A DNA stretch of 11,797 nucleotides, taken from assembly GCA_021202495.1 (NCBI GenBank), contig JAJQCX010000216.1, positions 1 through 11,797 on the forward strand, read 5' to 3'. The stretch is from Clostridia bacterium. GTDB taxonomy: Bacteria; Bacillota; Clostridia; UMGS1883. Of this stretch, positions 5,759 through 11,797 are shown in pieces. The translations under genes and the position numbers were made by a program. The notes under the pieces were generated by a model that ran no database searches, was not told the origin of the DNA, and saw only the letters and a program-made list of their open reading frames with translations. Position 1 is the first letter of the stretch, and every line of letters begins with the position of its first letter.

Positions 5759-7441
5759 TTGTATTATTATACATTGCAAAAGAAAAAGAAGGATATTTAT
5801 GACGCCGTGGCAGCCGCTGCGGCAAAGGCATATCCCGAAATTGAGGCGGCAGAATTCACGGTTGAAGAGCCGCGCGAAAAGGAGCACGGGGATTTTGCGG
5901 CGAACGCGGCGATGCTCCTTGCGAAAAGGATGAAGAAAAATCCGCGTGAGATTGCGCAGAACATTGTCCAAAACATTGACGCGGCATCGGTCGGCGCGGA
6001 GAAGGTGGAGATTGCGGGACCGGGATTTATCAATTTTACGCTCGACAGGTCGTATATTTGCGGTGTGCTCGGCGAGATTGAGGCGCTGGGAGCGGACTAC
6101 GCCAATGTTGACACGGGGCACGGCAAAAATGTGATGATTGAGTTTGTAAGCGCGAACCCGACCGGACCCATGCACATGGGAAACGCCAGAGGCGGTGCTT
6201 TGGGCGACACGCTGGCAAACGTGCTCAAAAAGGCGAACTGGAATGTGACGCGCGAGTTTTATATAAACGACGCGGGCGCGCAGATTGAAAAATTCGGAAA
6301 GAGCCTTGAGGGAAGGTATATTCAGATTTTAAAAGGCGAGGACGCGGTTGAGTTTGACCCCGAATGGTATCAGGGCGAAGACATTCGCGTTCACGCGCAA
6401 AATTATATTGATTTGTACGGAAATTCGCTTTTGGAGATGGACAGCGCCGAGAGACGCGAAAAGCTCATAGGGTACGCGCTTGAGCTCAACATAAATTCGC
6501 TGCACGAAACGCTCGAAAGATACGGAATAAATTACGATGTGTGGTTTCGCGAAAGCACGCTTCACGAATCGGGACAGGTTAGGGAGACGATTGACCTTCT
6601 GTCGGCGCGGGGCAAGACATATGAGCAGGATGGCGCCATTTGGCTGAAATCGACGGAGTTTGGCTGCGAAAAGGACGACGTGCTTGTGCGGCAGAACGGT
6701 ATACCTACGTATTTTGCGGCGGACATTGCATATCACAGAAACAAAATTGAAAAGCGCGGATATGATTTATGCATAAACATTTGGGGCGCAGATCATCACG
6801 GGCACATTGCGAGAATGAAGGGCGCGCTTGAAGCGCTGGGCATTGATTCGGAAAAGCTTGTTGTGCTGACGATTCAGCTTGTAAGGCTCATGAGCAATAA
6901 CGAGATTGTTCGCATGAGCAAGCGCACGGGCAAGATGATAACGTTAAGCGACCTCATAGATGACATCGGAGTTGACGCGGCAAGGTTTTTCTTCAATATG
7001 CGTGCGGCGGGCAGCCACATGGATTTTGACCTTGATTTGGCGGTGGAGCAGTCGAACGACAACCCCGTGTTTTATGTTCAGTACGCTCACGCGCGTATTT
7101 GCTCGATAATTCGTCTGCTTGAAAACGAGGGTGTGAGTGTTCCCGAAATGAAGGACGTTGACACGAGCGTGCTTCAGGCGGCGGAGGAATTTGAGCTGAT
7201 GCGCCGCTTGGCGGAGCTGCCGGATGAGATTGAAAACGCGGCGGAAAGCTTTGAGCCAAGTCACCTTACGCGCTACGTTATGGATTTGGCGGGGGCGTTT
7301 CACTCGTTTTATTCGGCGTGCAGGGTAAAAGACAACGACGAAAAGGTGAGAGATGCAAGATTAAAGCTTGTATATTCCACAAGGGTTGTTATTAAAATTG
7401 TCCTTGACATACTCGGCGTTTCAGCGCCGGAGCAAATGTGA
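5759..7441 (+). CDS. argS: arginyl-tRNA synthetase
   Basis: Class I synthetase that charges tRNA-Arg with arginine and needs the tRNA for amino acid activation. The product of about 560 residues fits the usual length. Domains in order are the ArgRS-specific N-domain (about 1-85, with KEHGDFAANAAM), the Rossmann catalytic core with PTGPMH139-M-G-N142 as the HIGH signature, M386-S-K-R-T-G-K as the KMSKS loop, and the DALR anticodon-binding helices from about 440 to the end. The C-terminus is PEQM, near the usual ERM. TTG 5759 is chosen because AAGGAA (5748-5753) lies 5 bases upstream. A GTG at 5735 gives eight more residues and a GTGA overlap with ywiB but has no binding site. It belongs to the ywiB transcription unit. 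Confidence 0.96.
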   Translation: MYYYTLQKKKKDIYDAVAAAAAKAYPEIEAAEFTVEEPREKEHGDFAANAAMLLAKRMKKNPREIAQNIVQNIDAASVGAEKVEIAGPGFINFTLDRSYICGVLGEIEALGADYANVDTGHGKNVMIEFVSANPTGPMHMGNARGGALGDTLANVLKKANWNVTREFYINDAGAQIEKFGKSLEGRYIQILKGEDAVEFDPEWYQGEDIRVHAQNYIDLYGNSLLEMDSAERREKLIGYALELNINSLHETLERYGINYDVWFRESTLHESGQVRETIDLLSARGKTYEQDGAIWLKSTEFGCEKDDVLVRQNGIPTYFAADIAYHRNKIEKRGYDLCINIWGADHHGHIARMKGALEALGIDSEKLVVLTIQLVRLMSNNEIVRMSKRTGKMITLSDLIDDIGVDAARFFFNMRAAGSHMDFDLDLAVEQSNDNPVFYVQYAHARICSIIRLLENEGVSVPEMKDVDTSVLQAAEEFELMRRLAELPDEIENAAESFEPSHLTRYVMDLAGAFHSFYSACRVKDNDEKVRDARLKLVYSTRVVIKIVLDILGVSAPEQM

Positions 7442-7478
7442 AAAGGGATACATTTAAATAAGGAAAAAGGTGTTTTAT

Positions 7479-8948
7479 ATGAACAAGACATTTAAATCGT
7501 TTGTTTCGCTGCTGTTGGCGATTGTGATGCTTGCGTCAAGCTCGGCGTTCGTATATGCCGACGAAGCGACACAAGCGGCGGAGACGGCGACCGAAACAAC
7601 CGAAACGATTGAAGAAACGGTTGAAGAAACTACGGAAGCGACCGACGCGGCGGAGGACGAACAAGAGTTTGTCCAAACGAGAGAAACCGTTGAGGTTACG
7701 GTTCCGACCAAGTGGGAAGCGTATGTGACGAAAAATACTATTGCGAATTTGTGCATATCTATCGCAAAATCGTATTACTACGGCGTGGCGGACGAGGATC
7801 TTTTGTATCGTGCGCTGTGCAGCGCGATTGATTTGGGATATTTCGATTTTGACAGCGCGGTTGAGTCGATGATGCAGCTTTTGCAGGACGGATACAGCGA
7901 ATATTATTCGCCGGAGCGCTTTGAATCGCTCTATAACGATATTCAGGGCGAATATTACGGAATAGGCGTGACGATAACGCTGTCGGGCGAAAATGTTGTC
8001 GTTATGGGCATATACCCCGATTCGCCGGCTGAAAAGGCGGGAATAAGCCTTTATGACATTATTATTTCGATTGACGGGCAGAGCATTGCTGGCATGAGCC
8101 TGTCCGATGTTGCATCTTTGATAAAGCGCGAAAAGGGCGCGGCGGTCAAGGTCGGAGTTATGCGCGGAACAGAGGAGCTTGTGATTGAATGTACGTGCGA
8201 CGAGTTTAGCGAAAACCCGGTGACATATGAAATTACGGAGGATAATGTCGGTTACATTTACATTTCGTCGTTTACGGCAAACCTTGATGAATTTGTAACG
8301 CCTGTGCTGGAAGAGTTTGACGCGAAGGGCATAACGAATGTTGTGCTCGACATTCGCAACAATGGCGGCGGTGAGCTTAATGCGGCGATTTCACTGGCGA
8401 GCCATTTTGTGCCGGAGGGCACGATTGCGAAGCTCAAATATAAGGACGAGACACAAAACGCGGATTTGACGGTTGAAAACGGCATGACGGAGTCGAAATA
8501 TAACCTTGTGCTGCTTGTGAACGAAAACAGCGCGTCGGCATCGGAGCTTTTTGCCGGAGCTGTGCAGGGAAGAGGCGCGGGTACAATTATCGGCACAACG
8601 ACCTTCGGCAAGGGCAGTATGCAGTCGATGTACCGCCTTTCGACGGGTTCGGGAATTAAATATACGATTGCCGAATTTTACACGCCGAACGACGAGAGAA
8701 TACACACAATCGGCATAACGCCGGACATTGTTGTCGAAAATTCGACATATCATGTTTCGGAGGATGACATGCAGATACTTGACGTTGAAAAATACGACGA
8801 CAAGATGGATGCGGATAACGTTCTTGCGGTTGAGCAGAGGCTTGAAGCGCTTGGGTACTTAGACGAAGCGGACAACGTTTTTGACGACGACACCCGCGAC
8901 GCGCTTCGCGCGTTCCAGACGCTTTTTTTTTTTTATTTTACGGGGTAA
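7479..8948 (+). CDS. secreted S41 C-terminal processing peptidase, C-terminus disrupted
   Basis: An exported serine protease of the CtpA/CtpB/Prc family, which trims C-termini of envelope or spore proteins. The 489 residues comprise a signal peptide (1-27, probable cleavage after VYA), an acidic Thr/Glu-rich spacer (about 28-72), a helical region, a PDZ domain (about 158-238), and the S41 core. The catalytic triad is S353 (SASASE), K378 and Q382 (GKGSMQ), with the Ser-Lys distance of 25 as in Prc. A peptidoglycan-binding-like module starts near 438 but is cut off: after FQT the frame runs into 12 T and stops at 8946. The missing tail is still readable downstream. ATG 7479 follows AGGAAAAAGG (7461-7470). 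The catalytic parts are intact, so the protease may still be active. No obvious promoter precedes it, so it probably belongs to the argS transcript. Confidence 0.9.
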   Translation: MNKTFKSFVSLLLAIVMLASSSAFVYADEATQAAETATETTETIEETVEETTEATDAAEDEQEFVQTRETVEVTVPTKWEAYVTKNTIANLCISIAKSYYYGVADEDLLYRALCSAIDLGYFDFDSAVESMMQLLQDGYSEYYSPERFESLYNDIQGEYYGIGVTITLSGENVVVMGIYPDSPAEKAGISLYDIIISIDGQSIAGMSLSDVASLIKREKGAAVKVGVMRGTEELVIECTCDEFSENPVTYEITEDNVGYIYISSFTANLDEFVTPVLEEFDAKGITNVVLDIRNNGGGELNAAISLASHFVPEGTIAKLKYKDETQNADLTVENGMTESKYNLVLLVNENSASASELFAGAVQGRGAGTIIGTTTFGKGSMQSMYRLSTGSGIKYTIAEFYTPNDERIHTIGITPDIVVENSTYHVSEDDMQILDVEKYDDKMDADNVLAVEQRLEALGYLDEADNVFDDDTRDALRAFQTLFFFYFTG

Positions 8949-9062
8949 ACGTAGTTCTACACGCTGATTGCGCTCGCGTCGATAATCTACGATTTCGACA
9001 AGTCAAACGACGATCAGCTTGCGGCGGCGTTAAAATACGCGGCGACAGGCTCTATAGAATAA
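8949..9062 (+). pseudogene. in-frame remnant of the S41 peptidase C-terminus
   Basis: In the same frame, after TAA 8946-8948 and TAG 8952-8954, about 35 codons run from TTC 8955 (FYTLIALASIIYDFDKS, then DDQLAAALKYAATGSIE) to TAA 9060-9062. The composition matches the upstream gene, and DDQLAAALKYA resembles the usual C-terminal helix of clostridial CtpA proteins. It has no start or binding site of its own, so it is read as the detached end of the peptidase. The damage is either a real disruption or a sequence error near the T-run. Confidence 0.6.
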
Positions 9063-9072
9063 GATTTTAAAT

Positions 9073-9099
9073 AAAAAGACCGCTTCGGCGGTCTTTTTT
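9073..9099 (+). terminator. rho-independent terminator after the S41 peptidase
   Basis: An 11-bp perfect stem (9073-9083 with 9088-9098) closes a TTCG tetraloop, with GACCGC/GCGGTC as its core and a T6 run at 9094-9099. It starts 10 bases after the remnant's stop at 9062, which suggests that the original peptidase gene ended there. It closes the ywiB-argS-peptidase unit. Confidence 0.93.
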
Positions 9100-9131
9100 A
9101 AGAAAAAAATGTGCAAAATCACAAAAATGAA

Positions 9132-9145
9132 TTGCAATATTGCAA
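9132..9145 (+). promoter_or_regulatory. 14-bp perfect palindrome over the -35 box (putative operator)
   Basis: TTGCAAT followed by ATTGCAA is a perfect dyad. Its left half is the -35 hexamer and its right half lies in the spacer. A dimeric repressor bound here would block RNA polymerase. A similar sequence (11 of 14 bases) overlaps the proposed -35 of the serine hydrolase gene at 10711-10724. Confidence 0.55.
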
Positions 9146-9160
9146 AAAAAGTTGTATAAT
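9132..9160 (+). promoter_or_regulatory. promoter of the PLP-dependent lyase
   Basis: The -35 is TTGCAA (9132-9137) and the -10 is a perfect TATAAT (9155-9160), with a 17-base spacer. The predicted start near 9167 leaves a leader of about 50 bases with AGGAGGGG (9200-9207) before ATG 9216. The leader has no TnaC-like leader peptide, so classic tryptophan-induced antitermination is not indicated. Upstream, 9100-9131 is A-rich and could act as an UP element. Confidence 0.75.
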
Positions 9161-9215
9161 ATGTCTGTTAGTGTGAAAAATTCATATTAAAATACTATTA
9201 GGAGGGGTATAAACA

Positions 9216-10664
9216 ATGCCTGAGATCAAGTTTTATAAGCACGAACCTATACCGATGGAGATGCACAAGGTGAAGATTGTGCAGCAGTTAAAGCTGCTGC
9301 CGGTGGATGAAAGAGTGAAAAAAATTCGCGAGGCGGGTTTTAACACGTTTCAGCTTCACAACGGCGACATATTTATGGATATGCTGACCGATTCAGGCGT
9401 TAATGCGATGAGCGACAATATGCAGTCGGCTATGCTGAGGGCGGACGACGCCTACGCGGGAAGCGAAACCTTTTACAGAATGAGAGCTAAGTTAGAGGAA
9501 ATTTTCGGTATTCCCAATCTTTTGCCGGCACATCAGGGCAGAGCGTGCGAAAATATATTGACAGAGCGCTTTGTTAAAAAAGACAGCTGCGTTATAATGA
9601 ATTATCACTTCACGACGGCGAAGGCGCATATTACGCGCGTAGGCGGCAGAGTGGAGGAGCTTGTTAAGGCGGAGGGGCTCATTTCAAAGAGCAATTTGCC
9701 GTTTAAGGGCGACATCGATTTGGACGCGCTTGAGGCGTGCATACAAAAGGAAACGCCCGAAAACGTGCCGTTTATCCGCATTGAGGCGGGTACGAACCTC
9801 ATAGGCGGACAGCCGGTTTCGTATGAAAACATGAAGGCTGCAACCGACATTGCAAAAAAGTACGGCATTTTGACCGTTATGGACGCGTCGCTTTTGCAGG
9901 ATAATTTGTATTTTATCAAAACGCGCGAGGAGTCAATGAAGGACAAGTCGATACGCGAGATTACGCGCATGGTTGCGGATTTGTTTGATATTATTTATTT
10001 CTCGGGCAGAAAGTTCGGTTTTGCTCGCGGCGGCGGCATTTTGGTGCGCGATTTGGATCTCTTCCATTCGATGGAGGATCTTGTGCCGATGTTCGAGGGC
10101 TTTTTGACCTACGGAGGTATGTCGGTTAAGGAAATGGAAGCGATGATTATCGGCTTTGACGAGTCGATGGACATGGACGTTATCTCGCAGGGACCGCAGT
10201 TTATTAACTACTGCGTGAGAAAGCTTGACGAATACGGCGTGCCGATGATAACGCCGGGCGGCGGCTTGGGCGCGCATCTTGACGCGGGAGAATTTGTAAA
10301 GCACATTCCCTCGGAGGAATATCCGGCAGGTTCGCTGGTATGTGCGCTTTACATTTGCGGCGGCATACGCGGCATGGAGCGCGGAACACTCTCCGAGGAG
10401 CGCAACGCGGACGGAAGCGAAAGAATTGCGTCGATGGAGCTTGTGCGCATGGCGCTGCCGAGACGCGTGTTCACGCTTTCGCAGACCGAATACGTTATCG
10501 ACAGAGTGAAGTGGCTCTACGACCACCGAGAGCTTGTCGGCGGGCTGCGCTTTATCCATGAGCCCAAGACGCTGCGTTTCTTCACAGGTATTTTGGAAGC
10601 GACGAGCGACTGGCCGGAAAAGTTGGCTGCGGCATACAAGGCGGATTTTGGAGCGGATCAATAA
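9216..10664 (+). CDS. tyrosine phenol-lyase/tryptophanase-family PLP lyase
   Basis: A fold-type I beta-eliminating lyase of 482 residues. The family cleaves Tyr or Trp to phenol or indole plus pyruvate and ammonia. Landmarks against Citrobacter tyrosine phenol-lyase (offset 9, later 8 to 7) are Y80 (Y71), R109 (R100), T133 (T124), D223 (D214), S263 and PLP-Lys K266 (K257), R389 (R381), R411 (R404) and F455-F456 (F448-F449). T133 and R389 are tyrosine-lyase-like, where tryptophanase has Asp and Ile. Unusual are L226 for R217, which contacts the PLP 3'-oxygen, R265 for K256, A135 for T126, D78 for the cation ligand E69 and R271 for N262. It is therefore a divergent member of unproven substrate. 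ATG 9216 follows AGGAGGGG. It has its own promoter and putative operator. Confidence 0.88.
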   Translation: MPEIKFYKHEPIPMEMHKVKIVQQLKLLPVDERVKKIREAGFNTFQLHNGDIFMDMLTDSGVNAMSDNMQSAMLRADDAYAGSETFYRMRAKLEEIFGIPNLLPAHQGRACENILTERFVKKDSCVIMNYHFTTAKAHITRVGGRVEELVKAEGLISKSNLPFKGDIDLDALEACIQKETPENVPFIRIEAGTNLIGGQPVSYENMKAATDIAKKYGILTVMDASLLQDNLYFIKTREESMKDKSIREITRMVADLFDIIYFSGRKFGFARGGGILVRDLDLFHSMEDLVPMFEGFLTYGGMSVKEMEAMIIGFDESMDMDVISQGPQFINYCVRKLDEYGVPMITPGGGLGAHLDAGEFVKHIPSEEYPAGSLVCALYICGGIRGMERGTLSEERNADGSERIASMELVRMALPRRVFTLSQTEYVIDRVKWLYDHRELVGGLRFIHEPKTLRFFTGILEATSDWPEKLAAAYKADFGADQ

Positions 10665-10718
10665 AACAATATGAAAATCAAGCGGCACTCGATATTTTGC
10701 GGGCGCCGCATTTGATTA

Positions 10719-10747
10719 TTGCAAATGAAGGAGAGAGGGTATATAAT
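10719..10747 (+). promoter_or_regulatory. possible promoter of the serine hydrolase
   Basis: TTGCAA (10719-10724), a 17-base spacer and TATAAT (10742-10747) repeat exactly the hexamers and spacing of the upstream lyase promoter. A start near 10754 would give a leader of about 26 bases carrying GGAGGT before ATG 10780. If transcription begins here, the 17-codon ORF at 10746 lacks its start in that message. The TATAAT overlaps the ATG of that ORF, so only one reading may matter. Confidence 0.45.
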
Positions 10748-10799
10748 GAACAGGCTAATTGAGGATTGGAGGTTTTGTGATGGATATCGGAGCTTTTGA
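10746..10799 (+). CDS. 17-codon upstream ORF overlapping the hydrolase start
   Basis: ATG 10746 to TGA 10797-10799 encodes MNRLIEDWRFCDGYRSF. It has a strong purine-rich ribosome site (AAGGAG 10728-10733 running into AGAGGG 10734-10739). It ends 20 bases inside the serine hydrolase frame, so ribosomes finishing it could re-initiate at ATG 10780 or compete with it. It would be relevant on read-through messages from the lyase promoter. Whether it is translated cannot be told from one sequence. Confidence 0.35.
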   Translation: MNRLIEDWRFCDGYRSF

Positions 10800-11646
10800 G
10801 GAACACGTTAAGAGATTGTCGGTCTTGGGACTGAAGGTGACGCAAAACGGAGAGGATGTGCTTTATAAGCTGTGGGATGAAGAATGCCGCAGAAATGTGT
10901 ATTCCGTGACAAAGAGCTTTACGTCGTGCGCGGTGGGATTTGCGCTGCAGGAGGGGCTTTTGTCGCTTGATGAAAGGCTTGTTGACGTATTTAAAAATGA
11001 AATCCCGTCAAATCCGTCCGAAAATTTGGTGAAGGCGACGGTGCGGGATTTACTCACAATGCGGCTCGGGCAGGAAAAGGGGGAGCTTAAAGGAGTGCAA
11101 AGACCGTTATATGAAGAAGACGATTGGGTAAAAATGGCATTTAACATTCCATTTGTATATGAACCCGACACAAAGTTTGTGTATAACAATGTGGGACCGT
11201 ATTTGGCGGGCATTTTGGTGCAGAGAAGAGCAGGATGCGACCTTGTTTCATATTTGACGCCGAGATTATTCAGCAAATTGGGGATAAAAAGACCTATGTG
11301 GGAAACAGATCCGTTGGGAAATTCGTTCGGAGCCGGAGGATTGTTTTTGACATTGTCCGAAATGCACAAATTCGGATTGTTTTATTTGCAAAAGGGCGTA
11401 TGGAACGGAGAGAAAATTTTAAACAGAGAATGGATTGAAGAAAGCACAAAGCAGCATAAGGATGACGCGCCGTATGGGTATTTATTTTGGAGAGGGAAAT
11501 TCAACTCGTTCAGAGCGGACGGAAAGTATTCGCAGCTGTCGATTGTAATTCCCGACAAGAACGCGGTGGTGTCCGTCACAGCGGAGTGCAGAAAAGGCGG
11601 AGAATTGATGAAATACATAGACGAGGATATAATTGCGGCGCTGTAA
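10780..11646 (+). CDS. serine hydrolase, class C beta-lactamase-like fold
   Basis: A 288-residue member of the serine beta-lactamase-like superfamily (beta-lactamase class C, DD-peptidases, esterases). It has S42-V-T-K45 as the nucleophile/base motif, Y135-N-N137 as the YxN motif, and A246-D-G-K-Y-S-Q252 where many relatives have a Gly-rich third motif. There is no signal peptide or membrane anchor and the protein is short for the family (many are 350-400 residues), which suggests a cytoplasmic esterase or amidase rather than a secreted beta-lactamase. ATG 10780 is chosen because GGAGGT (10768-10773) lies 6 bases upstream. The frame extends back to TTG 10759 without a binding site. By eye it uses fewer GCG and more A/T-ending codons than the min-argS genes, so it may have been acquired. 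The substrate is unknown. Confidence 0.85.
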   Translation: MDIGAFEEHVKRLSVLGLKVTQNGEDVLYKLWDEECRRNVYSVTKSFTSCAVGFALQEGLLSLDERLVDVFKNEIPSNPSENLVKATVRDLLTMRLGQEKGELKGVQRPLYEEDDWVKMAFNIPFVYEPDTKFVYNNVGPYLAGILVQRRAGCDLVSYLTPRLFSKLGIKRPMWETDPLGNSFGAGGLFLTLSEMHKFGLFYLQKGVWNGEKILNREWIEESTKQHKDDAPYGYLFWRGKFNSFRADGKYSQLSIVIPDKNAVVSVTAECRKGGELMKYIDEDIIAAL

Positions 11647-11661
11647 AGCGAAAAAGAAAAG

Positions 11662-11688
11662 ACCGTGGGAGTAATTTACTGCGGTTTT
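11662..11688 (+). terminator. weak candidate terminator after the serine hydrolase
   Basis: ACCG (11662-11665) pairs with CGGT (11682-11685), and the inner AGTAA/TTACT (11670-11674 with 11676-11680) closes a tight loop. The two stems are separated by an uneven bulge (TGGG opposite G), followed by only TTTT. This is weak as an intrinsic terminator, and read-through into the next gene is likely. Confidence 0.3.
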
Positions 11689-11727
11689 GTATGAGGAATG
11701 ATACCTTTTCATACCAAAGGAGACAAA

Positions 11728-11797
11728 ATGATAGAAATACATAATTTAAACAAAAGTTTTAAGGATAATGTTGTTTTTGAAGATGCTTGTTCAACCT
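11728..11797 (+). CDS. ABC transporter ATP-binding protein, 5' end only
   Basis: ATG 11728 follows AAAGGAG (11716-11722) with 5 bases between. The 23 visible codons begin MIEIHNLNKSFKDNVVFEDA, which matches the first beta strands of ABC-transporter nucleotide-binding domains (MIEIxNLxKSFxxxxV). The window ends before the Walker A motif, so ATP binding and substrate class cannot be judged. The spacing of 81 bases from the hydrolase stop would allow co-transcription. Confidence 0.75.
   Translation, partial: MIEIHNLNKSFKDNVVFEDACST

Noticed and set aside
7404..7409. A perfect TTGACA near the end of argS as a promoter for the S41 peptidase
   Set aside because: At 16-18 bases downstream there is only GC-rich sequence and no -10-like hexamer.
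8949..9062. Programmed stop-codon read-through of the S41 peptidase
   Set aside because: It would need two stops (TAA and TAG) passed within three codons, with no recognisable recoding signal. Disruption or sequence error is simpler.
9933..10688. A 251-codon open frame on the - strand opposite the PLP lyase
   Set aside because: It lies fully antisense to a well-supported gene, its product is rich in Arg/His with no family motif, and it is an expected by-product of the sense codon bias.
10684..10710. GC-rich inverted sequence (GCGGC...GCCGC) as a terminator after the lyase
   Set aside because: The stem is only 5 bp with a long loop and no T-run, so it is too weak to call.
10671..10715. Fourteen-codon ORF starting at ATG 10671 after the lyase
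   Set aside because: No ribosome binding site precedes it, and the sequence looks like an ordinary intergenic spacer.

Overview
All genes in this window lie on the + strand. The content points to a Gram-positive anaerobe of the class Clostridia, probably an uncultured gut Oscillospirales- or Christensenellales-like lineage. The reasons are the clostridial gene order PBP2-minC-minD-minE-mgsA, a YwiB-like gene directly before argS as in Firmicutes, AGGAGG-type ribosome binding sites, sigma-A-like promoters, frequent GTG/TTG starts and UUCG-loop terminators. The lineage is inferred from gene content only.

Region 1 (1-4338) is a cell-elongation and septum-placement cluster. After two tandem RNA hairpins come penicillin-binding protein 2 and the septum-site genes minC, minD and minE, then a methylglyoxal synthase homologue. 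A strong extended -10 promoter plus a 13-bp inverted repeat sits between minC and minD, so minDE can be transcribed apart from mrdA-minC. The methylglyoxal synthase homologue aligns without gaps to the E. coli enzyme from its first His to the PD motif, yet it lacks the catalytic Asp, the active-site His and a phosphate-loop Gly. It overlaps a metallophosphoesterase whose first metal motif is also altered. This coupled pair is the least ordinary part of the window.

Region 2 (5217-9099) is a second transcription unit behind a near-consensus promoter. It holds a YwiB/DUF1934 lipocalin-like protein, arginyl-tRNA synthetase and a secreted S41 C-terminal processing peptidase with PDZ and peptidoglycan-binding-like domains. 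The peptidase reading frame breaks at a run of 12 T followed by two in-frame stops. The rest of its C-terminus is still recognisable downstream in the same frame, right before a rho-independent terminator.

Region 3 (9100-11797) is accessory metabolism. A PLP-dependent lyase of the tyrosine phenol-lyase/tryptophanase family has unusual substitutions around the cofactor, and its promoter carries a perfect 14-bp palindrome over the -35 box. A small cytoplasmic serine hydrolase of the class C beta-lactamase fold follows, with a 17-codon upstream ORF and a possible promoter of the same TTGCAA-17-TATAAT form. The window ends in the first codons of an ABC transporter ATPase. No tRNA, rRNA, CRISPR array, insertion sequence or phage gene is visible.
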